Assembly: GCF_019219825.1 (NCBI RefSeq)
Contig: NZ_JAHUXH010000004.1
Span: 62,001-126,000 of the forward strand
Origin: Streptomyces sp. TRM70350
GTDB lineage: Bacteria; Actinomycetota; Actinomycetes; Streptomycetales; Streptomycetaceae
DNA length: 64,000 nt
Direction: 5' to 3'
Part shown: positions 9,071-16,753 of the stretch, in pieces
Position numbering within the stretch: the stretch's first letter is position 1
Layout of the letters: the number at the start of each line of letters is the position of its first letter
Position numbers and translations under genes: made by a program
The notes under the pieces: generated by a model
What the model was told of the DNA's origin: nothing
What the model saw: only the letters and a program-made list of their open reading frames with translations
Database searches by the model: none

Positions 9071-10371
9071 CCCACACCCACCCGGAACCGGCCCCGGGCG
9101 AACGCACCCTGCGCCGTCCCGAACTCCGCCCGCTCTGGCACACGGTCCACGACCGCCTCTCCTCCGGCCGCCCCGTCACACGGGTGCGTCTCGGACCGCT
9201 CGACGACGCCCAGCGCGAAGCCCTCGCCGACCTCCTCGGCCTCGATCGTCTGCCGGACCCTCGCCCCTTCGTCCCCCTGGCCCGCCTGGAGGACGCCGTC
9301 ACCGAACTGTCCGGCCGTACGGTACGCGAAACCGTCACCGAACTCGTCGGCCCTCTCGGCGACCGCGCGGGCGAACGGCGCCGTCAGGAAGGCGAACGCG
9401 CCGAGCTGTGGACCTGGCTGGCCGACCACGACACCGTGCGGGCTCAGCCCGCGCTCTCCGACTGGGCTGCTTCCTGCCGAGCCGCCGGCCTGGTCGGCGG
9501 CTCACCGGAACGCACCCGATCCCTGCTCACCGACGCGCTGACGGTGCTCGCGGAGCTGCCCGCCCAGGCGGAGCCACTGCCGGTCTTCGCCGCCCGAGTC
9601 CTCAACGGCCATTCGCACGCACTCGACGACGGCACCCCTCTGTCCAGCCACGTCCTGCGTGCCCTGGCGACCCTTTACGACACCGCCCCGCCGCAGTCCG
9701 CGGCGGACCGGCGCGCCCTGTGGACTCGCGCGGGTGTCGCCGACGACGACCTGTCCGCCACCGTTCTCGTCGGTGGACTGCGCCCGGCCGGCGACGGCCC
9801 GCTCGCCCGTGTGGCCCGTGTCTGTGCCGAAGCCGGACAGGCCGCCAGCCTGACCCTCGCCCAACTGCGGGCCCCGAACGAGTTCGCCCTCGCCGCCGAC
9901 CCCGCACCGGTGGTACACGCCGTGGAGAACCCCAGCATCTTGGCTCTCGCCGTACGCCGCTTCGGCCCGGACTGTCCGCCGCTCGTGTGCACATCCGGCT
10001 GGCCCAACAGCGCGGCCATCCACCTCCTGCGCCTCCTCGCGGACCGGGGCGCCACCCTCCGCTACCACGGCGACTTCGATGGTGAAGGTGTCCGGATCGC
10101 CGCGTATCTCCTGGACAAGACACCGGCCCGCCCCTGGCGCATGACGGCGGCGGACTACCGTGCCGCGGTCGCCCGCACACCGAACGGCCCTCAGCCCGGC
10201 CGCCTCACCGAGGCACCTTGGGACCCTGAACTGACCCCAGCCATGACCGAACACGGCATCGCCGTGGTCGAGGAACTGGTGGCCGACGTCCTGTTGGCAG
10301 ACCTGGCTGAAGCGATTCGGTCCGATGACTCGTCATGTGGCGATCTGGAGCCCGCGGCGAAGCGTTCCTGA
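9067..10371 (+). CDS. jetD: Wadjet component JetD, Toprim-fold nuclease (DUF3323/DUF2399, TIGR02679)
   Basis: A 434-residue TIGR02679-type protein. The N-terminal part (RPELRPLWHTVHDRL, LLGLDRLPDPRPFVPLARLE) fits DUF3323; the C-terminal part is the Toprim-like DUF2399. The Toprim acidic residues are visible: Glu287 in AVENPS, and the DFDGEG motif starting at about Asp336 in LRYHGDFDGEGVRIA. In Wadjet, JetD is the subunit that cuts plasmid DNA when the motor stalls. ATG 9067 overlaps the jetC stop by four bases. Catalytic residues are preserved, so the system appears complete. Confidence 0.92.
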   Translation: MTHTHPEPAPGERTLRRPELRPLWHTVHDRLSSGRPVTRVRLGPLDDAQREALADLLGLDRLPDPRPFVPLARLEDAVTELSGRTVRETVTELVGPLGDRAGERRRQEGERAELWTWLADHDTVRAQPALSDWAASCRAAGLVGGSPERTRSLLTDALTVLAELPAQAEPLPVFAARVLNGHSHALDDGTPLSSHVLRALATLYDTAPPQSAADRRALWTRAGVADDDLSATVLVGGLRPAGDGPLARVARVCAEAGQAASLTLAQLRAPNEFALAADPAPVVHAVENPSILALAVRRFGPDCPPLVCTSGWPNSAAIHLLRLLADRGATLRYHGDFDGEGVRIAAYLLDKTPARPWRMTAADYRAAVARTPNGPQPGRLTEAPWDPELTPAMTEHGIAVVEELVADVLLADLAEAIRSDDSSCGDLEPAAKRS

Positions 10372-10393
10372 CCTGAGGCCGACGATCCAGGCT

Positions 10394-10427
10394 TTCGTGA
10401 ATTCACGTTCCTCTGTATCCTCGACTC
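10394..10427 (+). promoter_or_regulatory. Promoter and palindromic operator of the cmtR-like gene; leaderless transcript
   Basis: A perfect 12-bp palindrome, CGTGAATTCACG, lies at 10396-10407. A possible -35 TTCGTG (10394-10399) and -10 TATCCT (10416-10421) have a 16-bp spacer. The ATG at 10428 is 7 bases past the -10 and has no Shine-Dalgarno, which fits a leaderless mRNA. A repressor on the palindrome would block the polymerase site, consistent with autoregulation. Confidence 0.6.
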
Positions 10428-10763
10428 ATGCTGTCCCTCGCCTCCGACATCGACGCCCTGGCCCGCTTCGGTCGTGCGCTCGCCGATCCGATCCGCTGCC
10501 GCATCCTCCTCGAACTGAGCAAGGCCCCGGCCCACCCCGCCGACCTCGCCGAGCAACTGGAGATCTCCCGCACCCGGCTGTCGAACCACCTGGCCTGCCT
10601 GCGCGACTGCGGCATCGTCGTCGCCGTCCCCGAAGGTCGGCGCGTGCGCTACGAGCTCGCGGACCCCCGCCTCGGTCACGCCCTCGACGATCTGCGCGGC
10701 GCGGTCCTCGCCGTCGAGGCCGACCGGGTCTGCCCGGACGCCGAGGAGAAGGGCTGCTGCTGA
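10428..10763 (+). CDS. cmtR: ArsR-family metal sensor, CmtR-like (Cd/Pb type)
   Basis: A 111-residue ArsR/SmtB winged-helix repressor: ALARFGRALADPIRCRILLE, then the recognition helix in ISRTRLSNHLACLRDCGIVV and the wing EGRRVRYELAD. The cysteine pair spaced as in CmtR (LACLRDC, in the recognition helix) and a later Cys in ADRVCPD correspond to the three ligands of mycobacterial CmtR, which senses Cd(II) and Pb(II). The tail adds a CC pair (EEKGCC). The gene overlaps the start of the cation efflux gene, so it probably releases the operon when metal binds. The metal specificity is inferred from ligand spacing only. Confidence 0.85.
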   Translation: MLSLASDIDALARFGRALADPIRCRILLELSKAPAHPADLAEQLEISRTRLSNHLACLRDCGIVVAVPEGRRVRYELADPRLGHALDDLRGAVLAVEADRVCPDAEEKGCC

Positions 10764-11494
10764 TGACCCTGCAGATGTCCCTCGGCCCGTCCCCGGCCCG
10801 CCGCGCCCGGCTGACGCGCCGCATACGCCTGCTGGTCGCCGCCACCATCACCTACAACGTCATCGAGGCGATCGTCGCCCTCACCGCGGGGACCCTCGCC
10901 TCCTCCACCGCCCTGATCGGCTTCGGCCTGGACTCCGTCATCGAGGTCTCCTCCGCGGCGGCCGTCGCCTGGCAGTTCTCCGCCACCGACCACGCCGTAC
11001 GTGAGGCACGTGAGAAGAGGACGCTGCGCATCATCGCGGTCTCCTTCTTCGTCCTGGCCGCCTACGTCACGGTCGGCTCCCTGCGCGCCCTGACCGGCAC
11101 CGGCGAAGCCGAACACTCCATGCCGGGCATCGTGCTGGCCGCCCTCTCCCTCGCGGTCATGCCCTTCCTGTCCGCCGCCCAGCGCCACGCGGGCCGTGAA
11201 CTGGGCTCCGCCTCGGCCGTGGCCGACTCCAAGCAGACCCTGCTGTGCACCTACCTGTCCGGCGTCCTCCTCGTCGGCCTGCTCGCCAACTCCCTGCTCG
11301 GCTGGTCCTGGGCCGACCCGATCGCCGCCCTGGTGATCGCGGCCGTCGCGGTCAAGGAGGGCCGCGACGCGTGGCGCGGCGACGCCTGCTGCGCGATGCC
11401 CGCCGACGCCCTCGCCAAGGGGCCGCAGGACAGGTGCGGCTGCACCCCCGGCTGCTCCTGCTGCGGGCCGACCGGGCAGGCCGACGGGTGCTGA
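10763..11494 (+). CDS. Cation diffusion facilitator-type efflux transporter with Cys-rich tail
   Basis: A 243-residue membrane protein with about five or six hydrophobic segments and the CDF motif in ALTAGTLASSTALIGFGLDS (the Asp is the usual metal site). Further segments include FFVLAAYVTVGSLRAL and WADPIAALVIAAVAVKEG. The usual cytoplasmic C-terminal domain of about 80-100 residues is missing. In its place is a short tail with eight cysteines (ACCAMP and CGCTPGCSCCGP), which may bind metal. ATG 10763 shares its A with the cmtR stop. The last codons and the stop lie inside the 23-bp tandem repeat, so the C-terminus has probably been changed by repeat expansion. Likely exports the metal sensed by the upstream regulator. 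Confidence 0.85.
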   Translation: MTLQMSLGPSPARRARLTRRIRLLVAATITYNVIEAIVALTAGTLASSTALIGFGLDSVIEVSSAAAVAWQFSATDHAVREAREKRTLRIIAVSFFVLAAYVTVGSLRALTGTGEAEHSMPGIVLAALSLAVMPFLSAAQRHAGRELGSASAVADSKQTLLCTYLSGVLLVGLLANSLLGWSWADPIAALVIAAVAVKEGRDAWRGDACCAMPADALAKGPQDRCGCTPGCSCCGPTGQADGC

Positions 11495-11766
11495 TCGGGC
11501 AAGGCGACGGGTGCTGATCGGGCAGGGCGACGCGTGGCGACCGGGCAAGGCGACGGGTGCTGATCGGGCAGGGCGACGCGTGGCGACCGGGCAAGGCGAC
11601 GGGTGCTGATCGGGCAGGGCGACGCGTGGCGACCGGGCAAGGCGACGGGTGCTGATCGGGCAAGGCGACGGGTGCTGACCGGGCAGGCCGACGCGTGGCG
11701 ACCGGGCAAGCCGATGCGTGACGACCGGGCAGGCCGACGGGTGCTGACCGGGCAAGCCGATGTGAC
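11470..11766. repeat. Minisatellite: about 13 tandem copies of a 23-bp unit
   Basis: The unit is GAYCGGGCARGSCGACGSGTGSY; twelve full copies and one of 21 bases run without interruption. Two main variants, one ending GGGTGCT and the other GCGTGGC, alternate in the middle, giving a 46-bp higher-order period there. Edge copies are more diverged. The array starts inside the last codons of the efflux gene and ends about 155 bases before the 3' end of the convergent tetR gene. The unit length is not a multiple of three, and the lack of stop codons creates long spurious frames on both strands. No strong hairpin is seen within one unit. Confidence 0.95.
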
Positions 11767-11922
11767 GACCGGCTGGGCGTGGAGCGCGCTCGTCCTGTAC
11801 CGGGCGTGACGCGCGGCCGACGTCGGGCTGTGCGCGCGCATTCGGCGCCGTCGCCCCCGGCGACCCGGGTGCCCGGGGCCTGTCCGGACCGTCCGGTTCC
11901 GCCTCCTGGTGGCCCGATCGCG

Positions 11923-12558
11923 TCAGTCGCTCGCGGGGAGGGGGCGCTCGGCGATCTCCCGGGCCTCGTCCAGGGGGACCCCCAGCATGCGCAGCACCAG
12001 CTCCGCCATGCCCCGGGCGGCCGCGTCGCTGTCGGCGTCCGGCCGGGTGAGGCGCAGATCCAGCAGGGCCAGCAGGCTGCCGCCCAGTGCGGAGAGGGCG
12101 ATCTCGGGGTCGGTGACGGTGAAGCGGCCGGAGGCTGCTCCCGTCTTGAGGTCACCCAGGGCGCGGGGGGACAGGCCGCGGTCGGAGTGGATGTGCCCGA
12201 GGCCGCGGTGGCACAGGATCCGCATGATCTCCGGGTGGGTCTCGGCCATCCCGGCGCTGAGCCGCACGCCGAACGCGACCCGCTCGGCCGGGTCGTCGAT
12301 GCCTTCCAGACGTTCGTCGATCGCCCGGCCGTACTCGTCGAGGGCGTCGAGCACCGCCGCGTCGAAGAGGGCGGTCTTGGACTCGAAGTGGTTGTAGAAG
12401 GAGCCGAAGCCGACGTCCGCCCGGTCCGCGATCGCCTGGATGCTCGCGCCGGTGTCGCCGGACTCGGCCAGGATCTGCCGGGCCGCACGGATGAGTGCCT
12501 GCCGCGTCGCGGCGCGGCGGCGTTCGAACCGGTTGCTGGGCGGGGCTGACGTCGGCAT
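11923..12558 (-). CDS. TetR-family transcriptional regulator
   Basis: A 211-residue TetR regulator. The N-terminal helix-turn-helix is clear (RQALIRAARQILAESGDTGA, then ADRADVGFGSFYNHFESKTA, residues about 18-62). The C-terminal ligand domain is not assigned to a known ligand. It is divergent from the ring-cleavage operon, with two related palindromes in the shared 157-bp intergenic region, so it most likely represses that operon and itself and responds to an aromatic substrate or intermediate. Confidence 0.88.
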   Translation of the reverse strand: MPTSAPPSNRFERRRAATRQALIRAARQILAESGDTGASIQAIADRADVGFGSFYNHFESKTALFDAAVLDALDEYGRAIDERLEGIDDPAERVAFGVRLSAGMAETHPEIMRILCHRGLGHIHSDRGLSPRALGDLKTGAASGRFTVTDPEIALSALGGSLLALLDLRLTRPDADSDAAARGMAELVLRMLGVPLDEAREIAERPLPASD

Positions 12559-12586
12559 GGGGCGAGTCTAACCACGACCACCAATA

Positions 12587-12658
12587 CTGATGGATTCGTC
12601 AGAAACCTTGGCTGAGGTCGTTGACGTGGATCGAGTCAGACTTGATGATTTCCTCAAG
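12587..12658. promoter_or_regulatory. Two TetR-type operators and promoter of the ring-cleavage operon
   Basis: Two imperfect palindromes share a TGATG-ATT-TCA pattern: CTGATGGATTCGTCAG at 12587-12602 and CTTGATGATTTCCTCAAG at 12641-12658. A plus-strand promoter is suggested by TTGACG at 12621-12626 and GATGAT at 12644-12649, with a 17-bp spacer. The second palindrome covers that -10; the first is close to the tetR start. This layout would let one repressor control both directions. Confidence 0.6.
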
Positions 12659-12715
12659 TAGCAGGGTCGCCGATCGGGGACGCCACGCCCTGCCGCACGA
12701 GCCACGGAGGGCGCC

Positions 12716-13876
12716 ATGCCTGACCCCCACAGCATCCACCCCCCCAGCACGACGACCGACGTCAGGACGCCCCACCAGGACCTGCACAGCGAGCAGGGCG
12801 CCCAGCGCGGCGAGCACCCCGGGCGCTCCCGCAACCCGGTGATCAAGGTGGCCGATCTGGCCTGGCTGGAGTTCGAGAAGCCGGACCTGGACCGGGCCGA
12901 GGTCTTCGCCCGCGACTTCGGCTTCCAGACCGCCGCCCGCACCGAGCGGGAGCTGTGGCTGCGCGGCACCTTCGCCGGCACTCCCTGCACGGTGATCCGC
13001 AAGGGGCGCACGTCCCGGTTCATCGGCCCGGCCTTCCGCGCCGCCGAGCGGGCCGACCTGGACCGGCTGGCCCGCGCCACCGGCTCCGCCGTACGGGACG
13101 CGCACGTGCCCGGCGGCGGCAAGGCCGTCGACCTGCTGGACCCCTCGGGCTTCCCGGTGCGGGTCGTGCACTGTGCCGAGCAGCTGCCCGCCCTGCCCGA
13201 ACAGCAGCCGCTGCTCCTCAACTTCGGCACCGAGCACCGCCGTACGAACGCCCCCCAGCGTCCGCCGCGTGAGCCGTCGCGCATCCAGCGGCTGGGGCAC
13301 GTGGTGCTGGAGACGCGGGTGTTCGCCCGCGCCCTGGACTGGTACCTGGACACCCTCGGCATGATCGTGTCGGACTTCCTGTTCCTGGACGGGCAGCGCG
13401 ACCGGGGCCCGACGATGGCGTTCGTCCGCTGTGATCTGGGGAGCGTGCCCGCCGACCACCACACGCTGGCCATGCACCTCGGTCCCGGCACCGGCTACGT
13501 CCACTCCGCCTACCAGGTCACCGACCTCGACGCGATCGCCACCGGCGGCGAATACCTCAACGAGCGCGGCTACCGGCGCAGTTGGGGCGTCGGTCGGCAC
13601 ATCCAGGGCAGCCAGCTGTTCGACTACTGGCGCGACCCGGACCACTTCATGCTGGAGCACTTCGCCGACGGCGACCTGTTCTCGTGCGACGTCGAGGCCG
13701 GGTGGGCGCCCATGTCCGCGAGCGGGCTCGCCCAATGGGGACCGCCGGTCACCCGTGACTTCCTCGGCACGAACCCCTCTCCCGCGAAGGTCCGCGAGGT
13801 GCTGCACGCCCTGCGCGGCGACAACGAACTCGACCCGGCGCGTCTGCTGGGCCTGTGGAAGGCGATGAACTCATGA
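12716..13876 (+). CDS. Extradiol ring-cleavage dioxygenase (VOC superfamily, catechol 2,3-dioxygenase-like)
   Basis: A 386-residue two-domain VOC protein. The first domain starts at about residue 42 (VIKVADLAWLEFEKPDLDRA). The second, catalytic domain has the Fe ligands in expected places: His in RLGHVVLET, His in YVHSAYQVTDLD, and Glu in DHFMLEHFADGD. This is the class that opens catechol-type rings next to the hydroxyls with O2. About 40 N-terminal residues are low-complexity. ACGGAGG precedes the ATG. It overlaps the fumarylacetoacetase-like gene by four bases. The exact substrate is unknown; a 2,3-dihydroxyphenyl alkanoate would fit the neighbouring hydroxylase. Confidence 0.85.
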   Translation: MPDPHSIHPPSTTTDVRTPHQDLHSEQGAQRGEHPGRSRNPVIKVADLAWLEFEKPDLDRAEVFARDFGFQTAARTERELWLRGTFAGTPCTVIRKGRTSRFIGPAFRAAERADLDRLARATGSAVRDAHVPGGGKAVDLLDPSGFPVRVVHCAEQLPALPEQQPLLLNFGTEHRRTNAPQRPPREPSRIQRLGHVVLETRVFARALDWYLDTLGMIVSDFLFLDGQRDRGPTMAFVRCDLGSVPADHHTLAMHLGPGTGYVHSAYQVTDLDAIATGGEYLNERGYRRSWGVGRHIQGSQLFDYWRDPDHFMLEHFADGDLFSCDVEAGWAPMSASGLAQWGPPVTRDFLGTNPSPAKVREVLHALRGDNELDPARLLGLWKAMNS

Positions 13877-14811
13877 GCACCAACGTCCTGCGCACAGCCG
13901 ACGGCTGGTGGGTCGTCCGCGGCCACCGTGCCACCCGTATCGAGACCAAGGCGGCCACCACGGCCGAGCTGATCGCCGAACGGGGCGCGGTCCGCGAGGC
14001 CGCCGCGAGCGCCGCGACCGGCACGCCCGTCGCCGACCTGGTGGCGCTGTCCCCGGTCACCACCCCCTGCCGTGTGGTCGCCCAGATGGTCAACTACCGC
14101 AGCCACGCCCGCGACTCGGGCTTCACCGGCGAGATCCCGCCCACCTTCTTCCGCAAGGCGTCCGGCTCGGTCAGCGGCCCGGCCGACACCGTCGTGCGGC
14201 CCTCCCACGTGAAGTTCCTGGACTACGAGATCGAACTCGGCCTCGTCATGGGGGCGCCGCTGCCGCTCGGTACCGTCGTCACGGAGCCGGACCTGCCCTC
14301 GTACGTCGCCGGGCTGGTCATCACCAACGACGTCAGCGCCCGCGACGTACAGCTGACCAAGACACAGTTCTACGAGAGCAAGTCGTACCCGAGCTTCACA
14401 CCCACCGGGCCGTACCTCGCCCTGCTGGAGCAGGAGGACTTCGCCCATCTGCTGAACCTGCGGCTGAAGCTGAGTGTCAACGGCGACCTGCGCCAGGACC
14501 GCACCCTGGCCGACATGATCGTCCGTCCCGCCGAGGCGCTGACCCTGCTGGCCCGCTTCCAGACCCTCGACCCGGGCGACCTGCTCCTGACCGGCACCCC
14601 CGGCGGTACGGCCCTCAAGGCCCCGCCCAAGCCGGTGGAGAAGATCGGCGCGCTGCTGCCGCCCGCGGTGAAGTGGAAGGCGTTCTTCAAGAGCCAGGCC
14701 CGCAACCCGCACTACCTCCGGGCGGGCGACCTCATCACCGCCACCATCGCCACCCCGGACGGGCGGATCGACCTCGGCGAGCAGCGCACCGCCGTGGCGG
14801 ACGCCGAGTAA
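13873..14811 (+). CDS. Fumarylacetoacetate hydrolase-family protein
   Basis: A 312-residue FAH-fold enzyme. The core begins at VVAQMVNYRSHARDSGF. The metal ligands appear in FLDYEIELGLVMG (the ExE pair) and VITNDVSARDVQ (Asp). GDLLLTGTPGGTA is also typical. Enzymes of this fold hydrolyse or decarboxylate the ring-opened products of extradiol dioxygenases. ATG 13873 overlaps the dioxygenase stop by four bases, so it probably works on that product. Hydrolase, hydratase and decarboxylase roles cannot be separated from sequence alone. Confidence 0.85.
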   Translation: MSTNVLRTADGWWVVRGHRATRIETKAATTAELIAERGAVREAAASAATGTPVADLVALSPVTTPCRVVAQMVNYRSHARDSGFTGEIPPTFFRKASGSVSGPADTVVRPSHVKFLDYEIELGLVMGAPLPLGTVVTEPDLPSYVAGLVITNDVSARDVQLTKTQFYESKSYPSFTPTGPYLALLEQEDFAHLLNLRLKLSVNGDLRQDRTLADMIVRPAEALTLLARFQTLDPGDLLLTGTPGGTALKAPPKPVEKIGALLPPAVKWKAFFKSQARNPHYLRAGDLITATIATPDGRIDLGEQRTAVADAE

Positions 14812-14830
14812 CGCAAGAAGTGAGCCGCGC

Positions 14831-16453
14831 ATGAAATCGCATCAGGCCGATCCGGGCAGAGCGGCCCGGACCGCGCCGGTGGTCGTCGTCGGGGCGGGCC
14901 CGGTCGGTGTCACCGCCGCCCTCCTGCTCGCCCGCCGCGGGGTGCGCAGCATCCTGCTGGAGCGGCACCGGGACGTGTACCCGCTGCCGCGCGCCGTGGC
15001 CATGGACGACGAGGTCCGCCGGATCCTCCAGGCCGTCGGCGTCCACGAGGAGTTCACCGCCATCGCCCGGCCCGCGGGCGGCCTACGGCTGCTGGATGCC
15101 CGGCACCGGGTGATGGCCGAGTTCCGGCGCGACGACCCGCACGGCCACCACGGCTTTCCGCAGACCACCCTCTTCGACCAGCCCGAACTGGAACGGCTGC
15201 TCCGGCGCGAGCTGGCCCGCCGCCCCGAGTGCGAGCTGCGGGGCGGAGTGGAGGTCGTCGCCGTCGAACCGGACGTGCCCGGTGGAGGGGCGCGGGTCAC
15301 GCTGCGCGACCAGGCCACGGACGGGGTGGAGCACCTGTGGGCGGACGCCGTCCTGGGCTGCGACGGCGCGGGCAGCCTCACCCGCGACGCGATCGGCGCC
15401 GTATGGGAGGACCTGCGCTTCGAGGAGACGTGGACGGTCGTCGACGTGCGCACCAGCCTGCCGGTACGCACCTGGGAAGGAGTCGACCAGGTCTGCGACC
15501 CCGCCCGGCCCGCGACCTTCATGCGGATCGGCGAGGACCGCTACCGCTGGGAGTTCCGGCTGGGGCCGGGCTCCGGGGACCTGCGTGAGCTGGTCGCCCC
15601 CTGGGTGGAGCTGCCGTACGACGACGACGGCCTGGAGGTGATACGGCAGGCGCGGTACACCTTCCGGGCACGCGTCGCCGACCGCTGGCGCCGGGGCCGG
15701 GTCTTCCTCCTCGGCGACGCCGCGCACCTGACCCCGCCGTTCATCGGGCAGGGCCTGTGTTCGGGGCTGCGAGACGCCTACAACCTCTCCTGGAAGCTCG
15801 CCCGGGTGCTGGAACAGGGCGCGGACGACCGCCTGCTCGACTCCTACCAGAACGAACGCAAGCCGCACGCCCGGCACATGATCCGTCTCGCGATGGCGAC
15901 GGGCTGGGCCATGACCGGCGGACAGGACAGGGCCTCCGCCCTGCGCCGCACCGCGCTCGGTGCGGTCTGCCGCATCCCCGCGCTCACCTCCTACCTCGCC
16001 GAGCACGGCCTCAGCCCGACCCTGGGCCGGGGCCCCCTGGTGCACCACGGCCGCCGCCTTGCGGGCGTCCTCGTCCCCCAGCCGTGGGTGACGACGGACC
16101 GTGGGCGCGTCCGCCTCGACGACGTGCTCGGCGACTCCTTCGCGGTCCTGTCCGCCGTACCGCCCGCCCCGGCCGTCCGGGCCGTCGCCCAGGCGCTCGG
16201 CGCCCGGATCGTCCGCATCGACGTCCCCGACGGCGCCACTGCCGGGGACACGGCCGTCATCGACGACGGGACCCTCGCCGCCTGGCTGCGCACCGGCCGG
16301 GCGGACGCCGTCCTGCTGCGTCCCGACCGCGTCGTGATGAGCACCGTTCCGGCAGGTGGCGGCGGATTCACCGGTACGTCCGCCTGGGCGCCGCTGCTGT
16401 GCACGGCCCGCCGCCCCGCCCCCGCACCCCCGTCGAGGAGCACCACGCCATGA
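14831..16453 (+). CDS. FAD-dependent aromatic hydroxylase, MhpA-like
   Basis: A 540-residue class A flavoprotein monooxygenase. The FAD Rossmann motif is VVVVGAGPVGVTAALLLARR (about residues 16-35), followed by LERHRDVYPLPRAVAMDDE, the DG motif AVLGCDGAGS, and the second FAD motif GDAAHLTPPFIGQG. The C-terminal thioredoxin-like region is present. It most resembles 3-(3-hydroxyphenyl)propionate hydroxylases, which add a hydroxyl ortho to an existing one to make the catechol for ring cleavage. It follows the FAH gene by 19 bases. Substrate is inferred from family and context. Confidence 0.82.
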   Translation: MKSHQADPGRAARTAPVVVVGAGPVGVTAALLLARRGVRSILLERHRDVYPLPRAVAMDDEVRRILQAVGVHEEFTAIARPAGGLRLLDARHRVMAEFRRDDPHGHHGFPQTTLFDQPELERLLRRELARRPECELRGGVEVVAVEPDVPGGGARVTLRDQATDGVEHLWADAVLGCDGAGSLTRDAIGAVWEDLRFEETWTVVDVRTSLPVRTWEGVDQVCDPARPATFMRIGEDRYRWEFRLGPGSGDLRELVAPWVELPYDDDGLEVIRQARYTFRARVADRWRRGRVFLLGDAAHLTPPFIGQGLCSGLRDAYNLSWKLARVLEQGADDRLLDSYQNERKPHARHMIRLAMATGWAMTGGQDRASALRRTALGAVCRIPALTSYLAEHGLSPTLGRGPLVHHGRRLAGVLVPQPWVTTDRGRVRLDDVLGDSFAVLSAVPPAPAVRAVAQALGARIVRIDVPDGATAGDTAVIDDGTLAAWLRTGRADAVLLRPDRVVMSTVPAGGGGFTGTSAWAPLLCTARRPAPAPPSRSTTP

Positions 16454-16753
16454 CCGCGCCGCCCCCGCACCTCCGCCGCGTGATCGGCGGTGCAGGCGTG
16501 GCCGACTGGCAGCTTTCGGCGGCGTACTCCAGGCGGCGGGCCTGCTGCTCGCCGCGCCGAACAGGACCTCGTACGACGAAGCCCGTACCCACAGTCGGGC
16601 GTCCTTTCGAGACCTTCACCACATCAGCGCAGGTCGTCGCCGCTCGGGGTACCCGGTACGCAACGGCGGCTACAAAGAAACCGTGCCCGACGGGCACGGG
16701 AAAGGATCTGCAATGTGTTCCGGTGGACGGAGGTCGCCGACATGGCGGGAGGT
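16454..16753. other. Intergenic region, possible transporter remnant
   Basis: 300 bases lie between the hydroxylase and the convergent marR gene. An ATG at 16450 overlapping the hydroxylase stop opens MTAPPPHLRRVIGGAG, which looks like the start of a major-facilitator transporter. Another frame soon after gives FGGVLQAAGLLLAAP, like a last membrane helix. This could be a transporter gene reduced by a large internal deletion, but too little is left to be sure. No clear terminator was found. Confidence 0.3.

Noticed and set aside
11470..11766. CRISPR array
   Set aside because: The 23-bp units are directly adjacent, without unique spacers, and no cas genes are near.
11603..11809. A 68-codon plus-strand frame inside the minisatellite as a small repeat protein gene
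   Set aside because: No ribosome binding site, and the protein is just the translated repeat.
11352..12584. Minus-strand frames rich in ARS/PCP repeats through the minisatellite
   Set aside because: They exist only because the 23-bp repeat lacks stops in several frames; no start signal or conserved domain.
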